A DNA stretch of 43,024 bases from an uncultured Spirochaetales bacterium (GCA_949283235.1 CASDRY010000007.1:1-43024); one strand, 5' to 3'. Shown: positions 9,501 through 16,924, numbered from the stretch's first letter. The notes: generated by a model from the sequence alone, not told the origin. Program-made: numbers and translations.

Positions 9501-9687
9501 GGGGCTTTCCCCCTGGGATTACCTCACAAGGTGCAGGGTTGGTGTCGCTTCATATCTTCTTCTCTCAAGCGGAGCCCCTCTTAGTGAGATAGCCATAGCT
9601 TCCGGATTCCAAGACCAGGCTTATTTCTCGAGGGTGTTCAGACGCATAAAAGGCTGTAGTCCAGGGCAATACAGACAGCGAGACTGA
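6553..9687 (+). CDS. LacI-like sensor / kinase-like / receiver-like / AraC fusion transcriptional regulator
   Basis: 1044 residues. Residues 3-290 are a LacI/periplasmic-binding-protein-like sugar sensor (VAASDLLVLGAEPVFREHGV, then IPDDIGISGFNDNEENQLL, ending at SCGCDD). Residues about 400-530 look like a coil plus GAF-like domain. Residues about 555-700 resemble a histidine kinase with the H-box changed to SEALQGPLSAM, so the phospho-accepting His is absent. Residues about 730-930 contain receiver-like folds without a clear Asp pocket. Residues 945-1044 are a complete AraC double HTH (LAESVNISEDYLTRIFRREM and IAIASGFQDQAYFSRVFRRI). No signal peptide or membrane helix is seen, so it should sense a cytoplasmic ligand. 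Divergence from the uronate operon suggests it controls that operon. A TATCAT box sits 7 bases before the ATG; the SD is weak. Confidence 0.85.
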   Translation: MGRKTGLLLANIYQGASRAMWRYAVALSEEHPDDSLIIFPGGRIGFLGSSEYLRNSIYDLVDSSSIDGALIWSSSLVGAESAESISSFVRGIAKHLPVVSMCMTIPGITSVNFDAYTGTYSAVKHFIEVHGARKIAFIRGPASHMSAEARYNAYLDALRDSGIEINEGLITSPRPWGEGAAAARELLDERKLKAGDDFTAVVAASDLLVLGAEPVFREHGVSIPDDIGISGFNDNEENQLLDVELTTVRMPIRRILETSYSLLSEVEYGEGSKDLSVLLPSAFLIRRSCGCDDSLGGIEKARESIKDFESLKSFLKDSTGDDDSYRYLIDILSFLYFSDGDDNAKIAEAVSGYFESSSDTNLILEAVKWCEDIFGLKEKSSGKRDYLLSRIIHGSRKQYAREQQRLGEVSRVLDTFKTELLAARSYTSLPLIMQTIFPSIGIHGALLMLYDDFQYTRMIGGFSKDKLYSEDIRFPRRRIIPETLDSFMDKGTFIVEPLFYDKQELGYILIATAWCEGYVLEDIRASLSSAIKGISLTEVAQKAAEAAEEGERRAGEFYASVSEALQGPLSAMHKMLSSSGSFLRSRMAEEVRKAEHMLSLSLAEFGELDMEKLLVPLSHFVSSIKNKLGAVVISPDDLPSLEIDTELITQVIALIAETSPVVEIKLEPRHVRFLIKGGSKPSLQALQLAAKIAVLHSGELKKEEDGAVLTLPYPTLSGHQGSSSDNGPVVWLSSGEGIPEALSNLQVITLSENDASSIYKMDPPPSAIAWRKASSSRSGAALLRLLRSHRLSRSLPFIAFGIEEKAVSLSVALECDRSDSDDSVILLMPRLPQLEKILSDFGRVEDGLSEEEILTALKGIPRLIVLDNTDTGLISALRHSKRFSAVPVLIVKDSFTEREIDAIADSPNIMIANSAVLDSSDFISRLVSILGGGELLPPLTGALVKRAIAFLNRHLSKQILRWQLAESVNISEDYLTRIFRREMGLSPWDYLTRCRVGVASYLLLSSGAPLSEIAIASGFQDQAYFSRVFRRIKGCSPGQYRQRD

Positions 9688-9749
9688 TGATTTGTTTTGT
9701 TTGTGTCTCTGTTCATCATCTTGGAAATTAGGCTTTTGTATTTCTTGCG

Positions 9750-11123
9750 CTATTTGTAATCTGCAGGATACGAAACCGAGTAAATGTCTTCTCCTTTTAT
9801 AAGTATTGTGCTGTTCTTTGCTGAGGCGAAGCCTGAGGCGGATACTAGGCCAATTTCTCTTGGTGTAAATGATTTTATGGCTTTGATTTTATTTATTTCA
9901 TCTTCCATGAGGTCTTTGCTCATTTTATCATTAAGGTACTTCACTTCGAAGATGTCGTACCCATCGCCGAACTTTAAAGCAACGTCAGTTTCGCCATTTC
10001 TTTTTGCTTTAGGATCATCGTAATAAAAAGTGCCTATATTCAATATCCCTGGTAGTTGTCCATTCTTTGCCAGCCTTGAGAAGTATTCCTTGGCAATTCC
10101 TTCAAAACGATATGATATGAAAGTATCAAGGCTCTTGCTGATATATGAATCGAAGAAAGTATTACCACCAAGGATTGAGATAACGCTTCTGTTTGGGAAT
10201 ATGTATGCATAGTAAAAACGGAGAAGGTTATCCTTTATTTCGTATCTTGTTTTCTTTTTGTTGTCAGGGGCATTAATCGGGGCAACTTTCTGTACTATTT
10301 CCATCTCTTCAAGTATTGATAGTCGGTCAGCTGCATAACTGTTTGATTTGCCTGTGAGTCTTGATTGGATATCACTATAGCTTCTTTTTCCATTTGTGAT
10401 TATCGATAGAATATCGTTGATCCCGTCAATCTTCTTGATTTCTTTGAATAGTTGATTTTCTATATAATTTCGTGCAGTACTGTCCTGCTCGATTAAAATA
10501 TTCACTATATTTGACTTCAGCCCTTCCTGCGGATTGAGCTTATCGTTTATATAAGGACAGCCACCAAAGACTGCATAGAAAGCTATCTTTTCTCTGATTG
10601 ATAGTTCTTCATAGAATAGGGAAGAGTCTAAATAATCAAATGCATTCAGGTGTATTACAGGATCGAAACGACCAAACAAGGGATTGTCTTTATGCATGAG
10701 TTTTTTCATAGCAGTAACATATGATCCGCATATGATTATTTTCATACCTTTTGGCATCTGGTCGATTGCTACCTGCATCAATGAATCTATATCAGCATCT
10801 GCATCCCCTTTGTTCAGGTTCTGGTATTCATCTATTACAATGATTATCTCTTTGTGTCGATTTCCAAGTTCTATGAAAGCATCAAGGAACGTTGCATAAG
10901 GAAGCGCCGGGTTGATTCCGAATAGTGAGCAGAATAGCCTCAGATTAGTCCTCAAAGAGGCTTCCACGCATTCGTAGTAGAGAAATTTCTTTCCAGATAT
11001 TTCCAGAGTATTCTGTATGAGATAGCTTTTCCCTATGCGTCGTAGCCCATATACCATGCATGCTTTATTCGCACCTGACAGAAATTCCAGCAACTTGTTT
11101 TTCTCTTTTTCTCTTCCTTTCAT
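9750..11123 (-). CDS. AAA-type ATPase with DUF234/PD-(D/E)XK-like C-terminus
   Basis: 457 residues. Walker A is GLRRIGKS (residues about 21-28) and Walker B is IIIVIDEYQ, followed by a sensor-like IIICGSYVTAM. The middle holds a winged-helix segment (SYSDIQSRLTGKSNSYAADR). The C-terminal part has GETDVALKFGDGYDIFEVKY, which keeps the E-x-D and E-V-K spacing of a PD-(D/E)XK nuclease fold. This is the archaeal-type ATPase plus DUF234 architecture common in anaerobes; its biological role is not established. AGGAAG lies 7 bases before the ATG. It sits alone, convergent with the AraC fusion and beside a toxin-antitoxin pair, consistent with an accessory patch. Confidence 0.8.
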   Translation of the reverse strand: MKGREKEKNKLLEFLSGANKACMVYGLRRIGKSYLIQNTLEISGKKFLYYECVEASLRTNLRLFCSLFGINPALPYATFLDAFIELGNRHKEIIIVIDEYQNLNKGDADADIDSLMQVAIDQMPKGMKIIICGSYVTAMKKLMHKDNPLFGRFDPVIHLNAFDYLDSSLFYEELSIREKIAFYAVFGGCPYINDKLNPQEGLKSNIVNILIEQDSTARNYIENQLFKEIKKIDGINDILSIITNGKRSYSDIQSRLTGKSNSYAADRLSILEEMEIVQKVAPINAPDNKKKTRYEIKDNLLRFYYAYIFPNRSVISILGGNTFFDSYISKSLDTFISYRFEGIAKEYFSRLAKNGQLPGILNIGTFYYDDPKAKRNGETDVALKFGDGYDIFEVKYLNDKMSKDLMEDEINKIKAIKSFTPREIGLVSASGFASAKNSTILIKGEDIYSVSYPADYK

Positions 11124-11261
11124 AATTGCTTCCTATTTTTACTAAGTTCAGATTTAGTCAGTTTGCACTTAGTAATATTACAGCACTATATGATGGAAGG
11201 CAATAAATTCTGAAAAGATCTTAAGCGATATAAGTAATGACGACTTCAGAAAAGAGTATTG

Positions 11262-11393
11262 CGTCGTTTTGCAAACTTGACCCAGCCTGAACTTGCCAGA
11301 AAACTTGGAACAAGCAGGCAGGCTATATCGAATATGGAGAATGGGATCAGACCGATAAGCAAGAATAGAGGCAGGATTTTAATTGTATTGTAA
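11262..11393 (+). pseudogene. truncated duplicate of the HigA-like antitoxin HTH
   Basis: Positions 11265-11365 match 11869-11969 at 100 of 101 bases (single difference at 11348, C for A), a constant offset of 604. Read in frame, the relic gives RRFANLTQPELARKL and on through the recognition helix to IRPISKN, then diverges and stops at 11391-11393. It lacks the N-terminal half of the antitoxin and any start with a ribosome-binding site. The near identity points to a recent duplication or a recombination scar of a tandem toxin-antitoxin unit. Confidence 0.8.
11265..11365 (+). repeat. 101-bp direct repeat, copy 1
   Basis: Copy 1 of the direct repeat shared with 11869-11969 (one mismatch). Recombination between the two copies would delete 604 bp containing the whole toxin gene and the antitoxin N-terminal half. 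Confidence 0.9.
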
Positions 11394-11411
11394 TCAATTT
11401 TTTGTTACATT
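11383..11411 (+). promoter_or_regulatory. higB: candidate higBA promoter with internal inverted repeat
   Basis: TTGTAT (11383-11388), a 17-base spacer, then TACATT (11406-11411). The predicted start coincides with the higB ATG at 11418. An inverted repeat TGTAA-N11-TTACA (11389-11409) covers the spacer, the usual place for an autoregulatory XRE antitoxin operator. This is a weak-consensus visual call. Confidence 0.35.
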
Positions 11412-11417
11412 ATATGC

Positions 11418-11687
11418 ATGAGGAAGTATACAGTTCTGATAAGAAGCAAATGTAAAAAGGCCATATCTAAGCTTCCTGAAAGAGATCGGTATACACTCAT
11501 GCGATTAATTAAAAATATTGAGACGAATGGCCCAGTTCAGCCAGGTTTTATGAATTATTCAAAGCTGAGCAGGACAGAGTACCATTGCCATCTTAGCTAT
11601 CATTGGGTAGCTTGCTGGCGATGTAAGGATGGACAATACATCGTTGAGGTATATTATGTTGGTAGTCGTGAATCAGCCCCGTACTAG
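11418..11687 (+). CDS. higB: HigB/RelE-like type II toxin
   Basis: 89 residues, basic, the normal size for a RelE/HigB-fold ribosome-dependent mRNA interferase. The N-terminus reads KYTVLIRSKCKKAISKLPER, the helix pair typical of the fold, and the C-terminal strand is IVEVYYVGSRESAPY, close to the Y-x-G-T/S-R-E-x-A-P-Y ending of this subgroup. It lies upstream of its XRE antitoxin and overlaps it by 32 bases, the toxin-first HigBA order. No Shine-Dalgarno precedes the ATG, so the message may be leaderless. Activity is inferred from family only. Confidence 0.75.
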   Translation: MRKYTVLIRSKCKKAISKLPERDRYTLMRLIKNIETNGPVQPGFMNYSKLSRTEYHCHLSYHWVACWRCKDGQYIVEVYYVGSRESAPY

Positions 11688-12024
11688 TTTCAGAATTGAA
11701 GGAGATATTCCGGCCTCGCTACTTGATTATGTAGATAGGGAATTTGGTAAGCAGAATGTGTCAGTGCATGATGATGAAGGAGAGATTCTCCTTGATCCTC
11801 ATGAAATGGATTGGTTCAAGGAAGCGGAGAAAGAAGAAACTCCTGGCAAGAATCTTCGGATGTATCGGCGTTTTGCAAACTTGACCCAGCCTGAACTTGC
11901 CAGAAAACTTGGAACAAGCAGGCAGGCTATATCGAATATGGAGAATGGGATAAGACCGATAAGCAAGAAAACTGCGAAAGAACTTGCGAAGATTTTCGGT
12001 GTTTCAGTAAGTAACTTCATCTGA
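11656..12024 (+). CDS. higA: HigA-like XRE antitoxin
   Basis: 122 residues from the ATG at 11656. Residues about 62-120 are a Cro/C1-type HTH (LTQPELARKLGTSRQAISNM). The acidic N-terminal half (residues about 10-55) probably contacts the toxin. An upstream in-frame ATG at 11629 adds nine residues but has no spaced ribosome-binding site, whereas GAGG lies about 7 bases before 11656, so I prefer the shorter form. The HTH coding segment is duplicated as a relic upstream of the toxin. Confidence 0.8.
   Translation: MLVVVNQPRTSFRIEGDIPASLLDYVDREFGKQNVSVHDDEGEILLDPHEMDWFKEAEKEETPGKNLRMYRRFANLTQPELARKLGTSRQAISNMENGIRPISKKTAKELAKIFGVSVSNFI
11869..11969 (+). repeat. 101-bp direct repeat, copy 2 (inside antitoxin gene)
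   Basis: Intact copy of the repeat at 11265-11365, encoding the antitoxin HTH core. Confidence 0.9.
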
Positions 12025-12120
12025 CTCTTTTGTTGGAATATTCAGATAAGAAAGCCCAGATTTTGCTTTTCTAGCTTTGGAGACTAATATATCTGAAGTC
12101 GGTATTATACAATGACTGGT

Positions 12121-12150
12121 TTGAATTTTCTTCATTTATGCCTCTAGACT
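12121..12150 (+). promoter_or_regulatory. weak candidate promoter of the rhamnogalacturonan-uptake operon
   Basis: TTGAAT (12121-12126), an 18-base spacer, then TAGACT (12145-12150). The predicted start near 12157 leaves a short leader containing the GAGGT site used by the first permease. Both boxes match consensus at only four of six positions. Confidence 0.25.
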
Positions 12151-12172
12151 GAAAATACGAGGTAGACAGAAT

Positions 12173-13123
12173 ATGAAAAATGAAAAGGCAGTATCAGCTG
12201 TCGCTGATACTAAGAGGAGAAGTAAGCTATTGCGTGAGATAAACAGGCATCGGGCAGTTTATCTTCTGGCTTTGATTCCTCTCATTTACTATATCATCTT
12301 CAAATATATACCAATCTGGAACGCTCAGATCGCTTTTCGTGACTTCAAGGCTGTACAGGGTGTTGTAGGTTCTCCATGGATTGGTCTTGAGAATTTCAGG
12401 GAGTTCTTTAATTCATTCTATTTCTGGTCGCTGATCAGGAATACGATTATGTATTCAGTCGGAAAGCTTCTTATATCGCTTCCCCTCTCGATTATCCTTG
12501 CTATCGCAATCTATGAATGTACCAGACCTGTACTCAGAAAAGTTGTCCAGACCCTTGCTTATCTACCTCACTTCCTTTCCTGGGTTATCATGTATGGTAT
12601 TCTTCTTACCCTTCTCGCGCCTGGTGATGGTGTTTTCAATGACATCATTAAGGTATTCGGTGGAACTCCTATAGACTTCCTTTCCAATACAAAGGCATTC
12701 CCATGGGTTGTTCTTTTCTCAGATGCATGGAAAGAAATGGGATGGTCGGCTATTATCTTCATAGCAGCTCTTATGGGTATAGATGTATCCCTCTTTGAAG
12801 CTGCGATGGTTGAAGGTGCAAGCAGCTGGCAGAGAGTGCGTTATATAACTCTTCCTTCAATTCTTCCTGTTATCGTTACTGTGCTCATTCTCAAGCTTGG
12901 AACGATTCTCGATGCAGGCTTCAATCAGATATTCATGCTCTATTCGCCTCAGGTTTATTCCGTTGCGGACATCATTGATACCTGGGTATACCGTCAGGGA
13001 CTTCTTGAGTTTAAGTTCGGACTCGCTACTGCAGTAGGTCTTTTCAAGGGAGTCTTCGGTATGATTCTCGTCCTCTTCGCAAACTGGATTTCGAAGAAGG
13101 TAACTGACAGTGCATTGTTCTGA
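12173..13123 (+). CDS. carbohydrate ABC transporter permease (LplB/YteP type)
   Basis: 316 residues with six predicted membrane helices. The ATPase-coupling EAA loop reads EAAMVEGASSWQRVRYITLP (residues about 205-224), diagnostic of a CUT1-type sugar permease. The N-terminal helix is RAVYLLALIPLIYYIIFKYIP, with the I-P-x2-Y-Y pattern of LplB/YteP permeases. GAGGT lies about 9 bases before the ATG. It is the first gene of a permease-permease-binding protein-GH105 operon, the same set as Bacillus yteP-ytcP-ytcQ-yteR for rhamnogalacturonan fragments. The ATPase subunit is absent and must be a shared MsmX-type protein encoded elsewhere (inference). Confidence 0.92.
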   Translation: MKNEKAVSAVADTKRRSKLLREINRHRAVYLLALIPLIYYIIFKYIPIWNAQIAFRDFKAVQGVVGSPWIGLENFREFFNSFYFWSLIRNTIMYSVGKLLISLPLSIILAIAIYECTRPVLRKVVQTLAYLPHFLSWVIMYGILLTLLAPGDGVFNDIIKVFGGTPIDFLSNTKAFPWVVLFSDAWKEMGWSAIIFIAALMGIDVSLFEAAMVEGASSWQRVRYITLPSILPVIVTVLILKLGTILDAGFNQIFMLYSPQVYSVADIIDTWVYRQGLLEFKFGLATAVGLFKGVFGMILVLFANWISKKVTDSALF

Positions 13124-13133
13124 GGAGGATGGA

Positions 13134-14054
13134 ATGAAAGGTAAAAAACAGCATTTAAAACCACAGATGCAGAATAAGAAGGTTAAGCTCACAGCAGCTG
13201 ATCATACCTTCAATGTAGTTGTGAATATCTTCATGGTAGTAATCCTCATAGCGATTGTACTTCCGCTCTGGTCTACTATCACACTGTCATTCCGACCTGT
13301 TGATTTCCTTGGCTCCAATCTTGATGGCATGTTCCTAGCTCCTTGGAAATGGTCAACGGCTGCTTATGAATCGCTTCTTGGAAACAATGGCTTCCTTATG
13401 GCTTTCATGAATAGCTTCAAGATTCTTATCGGAGGCGTTATCTGTGCTCTCATACTAACCATTCCTATGGCATATGTGCTGTCGGTGCAGTCCCTTCCAG
13501 GTAAGAAGATCATAAACATGATTGTAATCATCCCATATGTATTCAACGTTGGTATGATTCCAGCCTACCTTCTTGTCAGGGATATCGGGCTTATCAATCA
13601 TCTTCCTGCAGTATTCCTTCCTGGCGCTATATCAACATACAACTGTATCATCATGAGACAGTTCTTCGTTGGTATCCCTGGAGAGCTGAAGGAGTCTGCT
13701 AGAATCGATGGCTGCTCAGAGATGCAGGTTCTTTTCAGAATCATCCTGCCTCTGTCGAAGGCTATCGTAATGACAATCGGTCTGTATTATGGAGTTGCGT
13801 TCTGGAATGACTTCTTCCATGCAATGCTCTACCTCAATGATAGCTATCTCAATCCGCTTCCGATTCTTCTGAGAAACATCCTCATCGGATCTGGAATGAA
13901 TGAGAACCTGGAAGTAACGGCATTCGCCAATGCTCCTATAAATGCTATCAAGGCGGCGTCTGTATTCATGAGTGCCATTCCGATGGTTATCGCATATCCA
14001 TTTATTCAGAAATACTTTACAAAAGGTACTCTTCTTGGTTCTGTCAAAGGCTGA
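13134..14054 (+). CDS. carbohydrate ABC transporter permease (LplC/YtcP type)
   Basis: 306 residues, six predicted helices, with the EAA loop ESARIDGCSEMQVLFRIILP (residues about 186-205). The frame is open to an upstream GTG at 13110, but AGGAGG sits 5 bases before the ATG at 13134, and the GTG lies inside the previous gene. It is the partner permease of the 12173 gene, 10 bases after it, and forms the heterodimeric channel. The C-terminus YFTKGTLLGSVKG is a typical ending of LplC/YtcP proteins. Confidence 0.92.
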   Translation: MKGKKQHLKPQMQNKKVKLTAADHTFNVVVNIFMVVILIAIVLPLWSTITLSFRPVDFLGSNLDGMFLAPWKWSTAAYESLLGNNGFLMAFMNSFKILIGGVICALILTIPMAYVLSVQSLPGKKIINMIVIIPYVFNVGMIPAYLLVRDIGLINHLPAVFLPGAISTYNCIIMRQFFVGIPGELKESARIDGCSEMQVLFRIILPLSKAIVMTIGLYYGVAFWNDFFHAMLYLNDSYLNPLPILLRNILIGSGMNENLEVTAFANAPINAIKAASVFMSAIPMVIAYPFIQKYFTKGTLLGSVKG

Positions 14055-14079
14055 GCCAAAAGATATAAAAGGAGGAAAT

Positions 14080-15669
14080 ATGAAGAAATATCAGCGTGTT
14101 GTTGCTATTCTTCTCATAGCTCTTATGGCTTTCCCTATCTTTGCTAGCGGTAGTGGAGAGAAAACAGCACAGGCTGCTGGAACACCTGAAGATCCAGTTA
14201 CAATCGAACTTTGGTTCGGTGCAGCTATAACAGAAGCAGGAATGATTCCTGATGATTGGGTAGGATATGAGATTATCCGCAACGAGCTTGGTATTGATCT
14301 CAAGCTTTCGATGCTTCCATCAAGCGAATCTGACCAGGATATGAGAATCCAGGCAACAGGTGCTGGAAATGCTCTTCCTGATATCTTCATGGTTCGCCGC
14401 CCTGTTCTCGTAAACCTTGTTAACCAGGGTCTTGTAGCACAGGTTGATGATTGCTTCGAGAAGATGCCTAATCGTACAGCACTTATCTACGATGCAGATG
14501 CTATCAGAAACGCAACAATCGATGGCCATGTCTATGGTTTTGCTTCTCCTGGTGCTATTGCAAAGAACGAAGGTCTTCTTGTCAGAAAGGATTGGCTCGA
14601 TAACCTCGGACTTTCAATCCCTACAACAACAGATGAGCTTCTTGAAGTTCTGAGAGCTTTCACATTTGATGATCCAGATGGAAATGGCCTTGATGATACA
14701 TATGGATATGGTGCATTCGTAGAAACTGATGCAACACTCAAGGGTTATCCAGGATCACGTCTGTGGCCTATCATGGGTGCATTCGGAGTAGAAGGACTTT
14801 GGTGCTTCGATGCTCCTAATCAGGGTCTTAGCATTTACAAGCCGGAGTTCTATGATTTCATGGTATTCCTGAAGCAGATGTGTGATGAAGGTATCATCGA
14901 TCCTAACTGGCTTTCATATAAGAAGGATGATTTCCGCGCTGCATGGAAGCAGGGAAGATTCGGTGTCATGTATGAGCAGAATGCTGCTTATGCTGCCCAG
15001 GCTAACTACGCTCCATTCGATGCTAACTTCCCAGATGGTGAGTGGGTGATTATCGATGCTATCACAGGACCAGAAGGACATGCTTCAATTGGTGCTTATG
15101 ATATGAACTACAGAATCTATGCAGTATCCCAGAGAGCTGCAGATGCTGGTAAGCTCGATAAGATCTGTGAGCTCCTTGAATGGATGAGCAGCGATGAAGG
15201 CTACTACCTCCTTGGTTGGGGTGTTGAGGGTGTAAACTACGTATTCGATGAGAATGGCGTTCCTGTAGCTGGAGATCTTGGAGATAATGCATTCACAGGA
15301 TCCGATGGACAGGTATATACACAGCTCAGAAACCTTGTATTCTACAATGGTGATGTTGAGCTTATTTCCCGCTACCCGACCTATACTTGCGAGGTATCTG
15401 GAAAAGAGATGTCAGCACTTACAGCTCTTCGTGAGATGCAGAGCATGAAGTGGACAAATGCTGTAGGTTCCAGCACACTCCCAACTCCAAGTGCAGATGT
15501 TCAGAGATTCTATGATCAGAGTCTTGCAGAGTTCCTTTCCGGTGCTAAGGCACTTACACCTGAGAACTGGGCTGCATTCATTGAGCAGTTCAACCAGATC
15601 GGTGGAAAGGCATGGAACGATGCAGGCGTCGCAGCTATGGAAGCTGACGGATTGGTGCGCGGAGAATGA
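14080..15669 (+). CDS. extracellular oligosaccharide-binding protein (LplA/YtcQ type)
   Basis: 529 residues from the ATG at 14080, preceded by GGAGGAAAT. An N-terminal signal peptide (MKKYQRVVAILLIALMAF) ends in FASGSGEK, with no lipobox cysteine, so the mature protein should be periplasmic and soluble. The body is a large family-1-type solute-binding protein (GYEIIRNELGIDLKLSML, ALPDIFMVRRPVLVNLVNQG, DPDGNGLDDTYGYG). It delivers its ligand to the two preceding permeases. The GH105 gene downstream suggests rhamnogalacturonan oligosaccharides. A hairpin follows the stop, which would favour high binding-protein yield over the downstream enzyme. Confidence 0.92.
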   Translation: MKKYQRVVAILLIALMAFPIFASGSGEKTAQAAGTPEDPVTIELWFGAAITEAGMIPDDWVGYEIIRNELGIDLKLSMLPSSESDQDMRIQATGAGNALPDIFMVRRPVLVNLVNQGLVAQVDDCFEKMPNRTALIYDADAIRNATIDGHVYGFASPGAIAKNEGLLVRKDWLDNLGLSIPTTTDELLEVLRAFTFDDPDGNGLDDTYGYGAFVETDATLKGYPGSRLWPIMGAFGVEGLWCFDAPNQGLSIYKPEFYDFMVFLKQMCDEGIIDPNWLSYKKDDFRAAWKQGRFGVMYEQNAAYAAQANYAPFDANFPDGEWVIIDAITGPEGHASIGAYDMNYRIYAVSQRAADAGKLDKICELLEWMSSDEGYYLLGWGVEGVNYVFDENGVPVAGDLGDNAFTGSDGQVYTQLRNLVFYNGDVELISRYPTYTCEVSGKEMSALTALREMQSMKWTNAVGSSTLPTPSADVQRFYDQSLAEFLSGAKALTPENWAAFIEQFNQIGGKAWNDAGVAAMEADGLVRGE

Positions 15670-15675
15670 TGTTAA

Positions 15676-15704
15676 AGCGGCTGCCCTTCCGGGTGGCCGT
15701 TTTT
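15676..15704 (+). terminator. intrinsic terminator/attenuator between binding protein and GH105 genes
   Basis: A 9-bp stem (15678-15686 with 15691-15699, including two G-U pairs) with a TTCC loop, followed by TTTTT. It lies inside the operon, so it probably gives partial read-through. Confidence 0.75.
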
Positions 15705-15716
15705 CGGAGGAGATAA

Positions 15717-16808
15717 ATGAATCTACCGCTTTCGCTCAAAATGGCAAAAAGCGTTGAAAGCAGATATCGTCCAGGTATGATGGCCTGGCATTATGAGCAT
15801 GGGCTTGTACTGTATGCATCTCTTCGTAGTGCAGATGTACATGGGGATGAGACAATCTATCCTTGGGTATATTCCATGTATGATCGTCTGATTTCTGCTG
15901 ATGGAAAGATCGATACATACAGGGAGGGAGAATATAACCTTGATCAGATCAATGCGGGAAAGACTCTTTTCGCTCTCTATGATAGAAGCGGAGAGGAGAG
16001 ATTCGCATTGGCTGCTGATAGGCTCCATCATCAGCTTGAACATCACCCTAGATGCAAGTGCGGAGTTTTCTGGCACAAGGAAATCTATCCTTGGCAGATC
16101 TGGCTGGATGGCCTTTATATGGAAGGTCCTTTCACAGCTGAGTACAGCAAGCGTCATAATGACATGTTAGGTCTTGATGATATCACAGAGCAGCTTAAGA
16201 CGACTTTTGACCTTTTGCGTGATCCTGAAACAGGGCTTCTTTATCATGCATATGATGAATCAAGAGGTATGAGATGGTCCAATGAGAAGACAGGCTGTTC
16301 TCCTCACTTCTGGTCTAGATCAATTGGATGGTATCTAATGGCTGCAATTGATGTCCTTGATTTCCTTCCAGAGAATCATAAGAACCGGAATGATGTGATA
16401 GGAATAATCAATCAGTTATCATCAGCTGTTCTCAATTTCCAGGATGAAAGCGGTATGTGGTGGCAGGTGACAGATGAGGGGAAGAGAAGCGGGAACTATC
16501 TCGAGACATCAGGTTCATCGATGTTTGCATACTCCTTTCTCAAAGGATCAAGACTTGGATATCTTGATGACTCTTATGTGGAACCAGCGCTGAAAGCATT
16601 GAATGGTATTCGTGAGAAATATCTTAAAGAAGACGAAAATGGATTCCTCCATCTAGGTGGTATTTGCTCTGTGGCAGGACTTGGGGGTAATCCATATCGT
16701 GATGGATCCTTCAGGTACTATATTTCTGAGAAGATAAAAGTCGATGATTTCAAAGGCGTGGGGCCATTCATTCTGGCTTGTACCGAGGAAGAACTTCGCT
16801 CGAAGTAA
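15717..16808 (+). CDS. GH105 unsaturated rhamnogalacturonyl hydrolase (YteR-like)
   Basis: 363 residues, the usual GH88/GH105 size, an alpha6/alpha6 barrel without signal peptide, hence cytoplasmic. It removes the unsaturated galacturonyl end made by a rhamnogalacturonan lyase. IYPWQIWLDGLYMEGPF (residues 123-139) contains the Asp (131) equivalent to the catalytic acid of YteR, and HFWSRSIGWYLMA carries the conserved Arg and Trp region. GGAGGAG lies 5 bases before the ATG. The released unsaturated uronate could enter central metabolism near the products of the uxa operon. The lyase itself is not in the window. Confidence 0.92.
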   Translation: MNLPLSLKMAKSVESRYRPGMMAWHYEHGLVLYASLRSADVHGDETIYPWVYSMYDRLISADGKIDTYREGEYNLDQINAGKTLFALYDRSGEERFALAADRLHHQLEHHPRCKCGVFWHKEIYPWQIWLDGLYMEGPFTAEYSKRHNDMLGLDDITEQLKTTFDLLRDPETGLLYHAYDESRGMRWSNEKTGCSPHFWSRSIGWYLMAAIDVLDFLPENHKNRNDVIGIINQLSSAVLNFQDESGMWWQVTDEGKRSGNYLETSGSSMFAYSFLKGSRLGYLDDSYVEPALKALNGIREKYLKEDENGFLHLGGICSVAGLGGNPYRDGSFRYYISEKIKVDDFKGVGPFILACTEEELRSK

Positions 16809-16844
16809 TTCTTGGTGTATGTCTATCTCGGAGTCGTAAGGCTC

Positions 16845-16868
16845 AGCGGGCTACGGCCCGCTTTGTTA
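16845..16868 (+). terminator. intrinsic terminator of the rhamnogalacturonan operon
   Basis: A perfect 7-bp GC-rich stem AGCGGGC/GCCCGCT (16845-16851 with 16856-16862) with a TACG loop, followed by a T-rich stretch. Confidence 0.85.
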
Positions 16869-16895
16869 ATTAATAGCAAACGATCTGAAATTTCA

Positions 16896-16924
16896 TTCAT
16901 AAACAGCATAAATAATGTTATTAT
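16896..16924 (+). promoter_or_regulatory. candidate promoter of the poly-G lipoprotein gene
   Basis: TTCATA (16896-16901), 17-base spacer, TATTAT (16919-16924). The predicted start near 16931 would leave a short leader with the GGAGG at 16934-16938. Confidence 0.35.

Larger units (their letters stand above)
11124..11417. other. intergenic region with antitoxin relic and toxin promoter
   Basis: The left part holds the leftward start of the ATPase gene and AT-rich sequence with no reading frame I can support. The right half contains a near-identical copy of 101 bases of the downstream antitoxin HTH (11265-11365) and then the candidate higB promoter and its inverted repeat. Confidence 0.7.

Noticed and set aside
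6553..9687. Two genes wrongly merged into one long regulator
   Set aside because: The frame is open and continuous over 3.1 kb with no internal SD-led start at a domain boundary, and LacI-AraC chimeras are a known architecture.
13972..14079. 36-codon extension of the oligosaccharide-binding protein
   Set aside because: It would precede the signal peptide and overlaps the permease gene; GGAGG marks the ATG at 14080.
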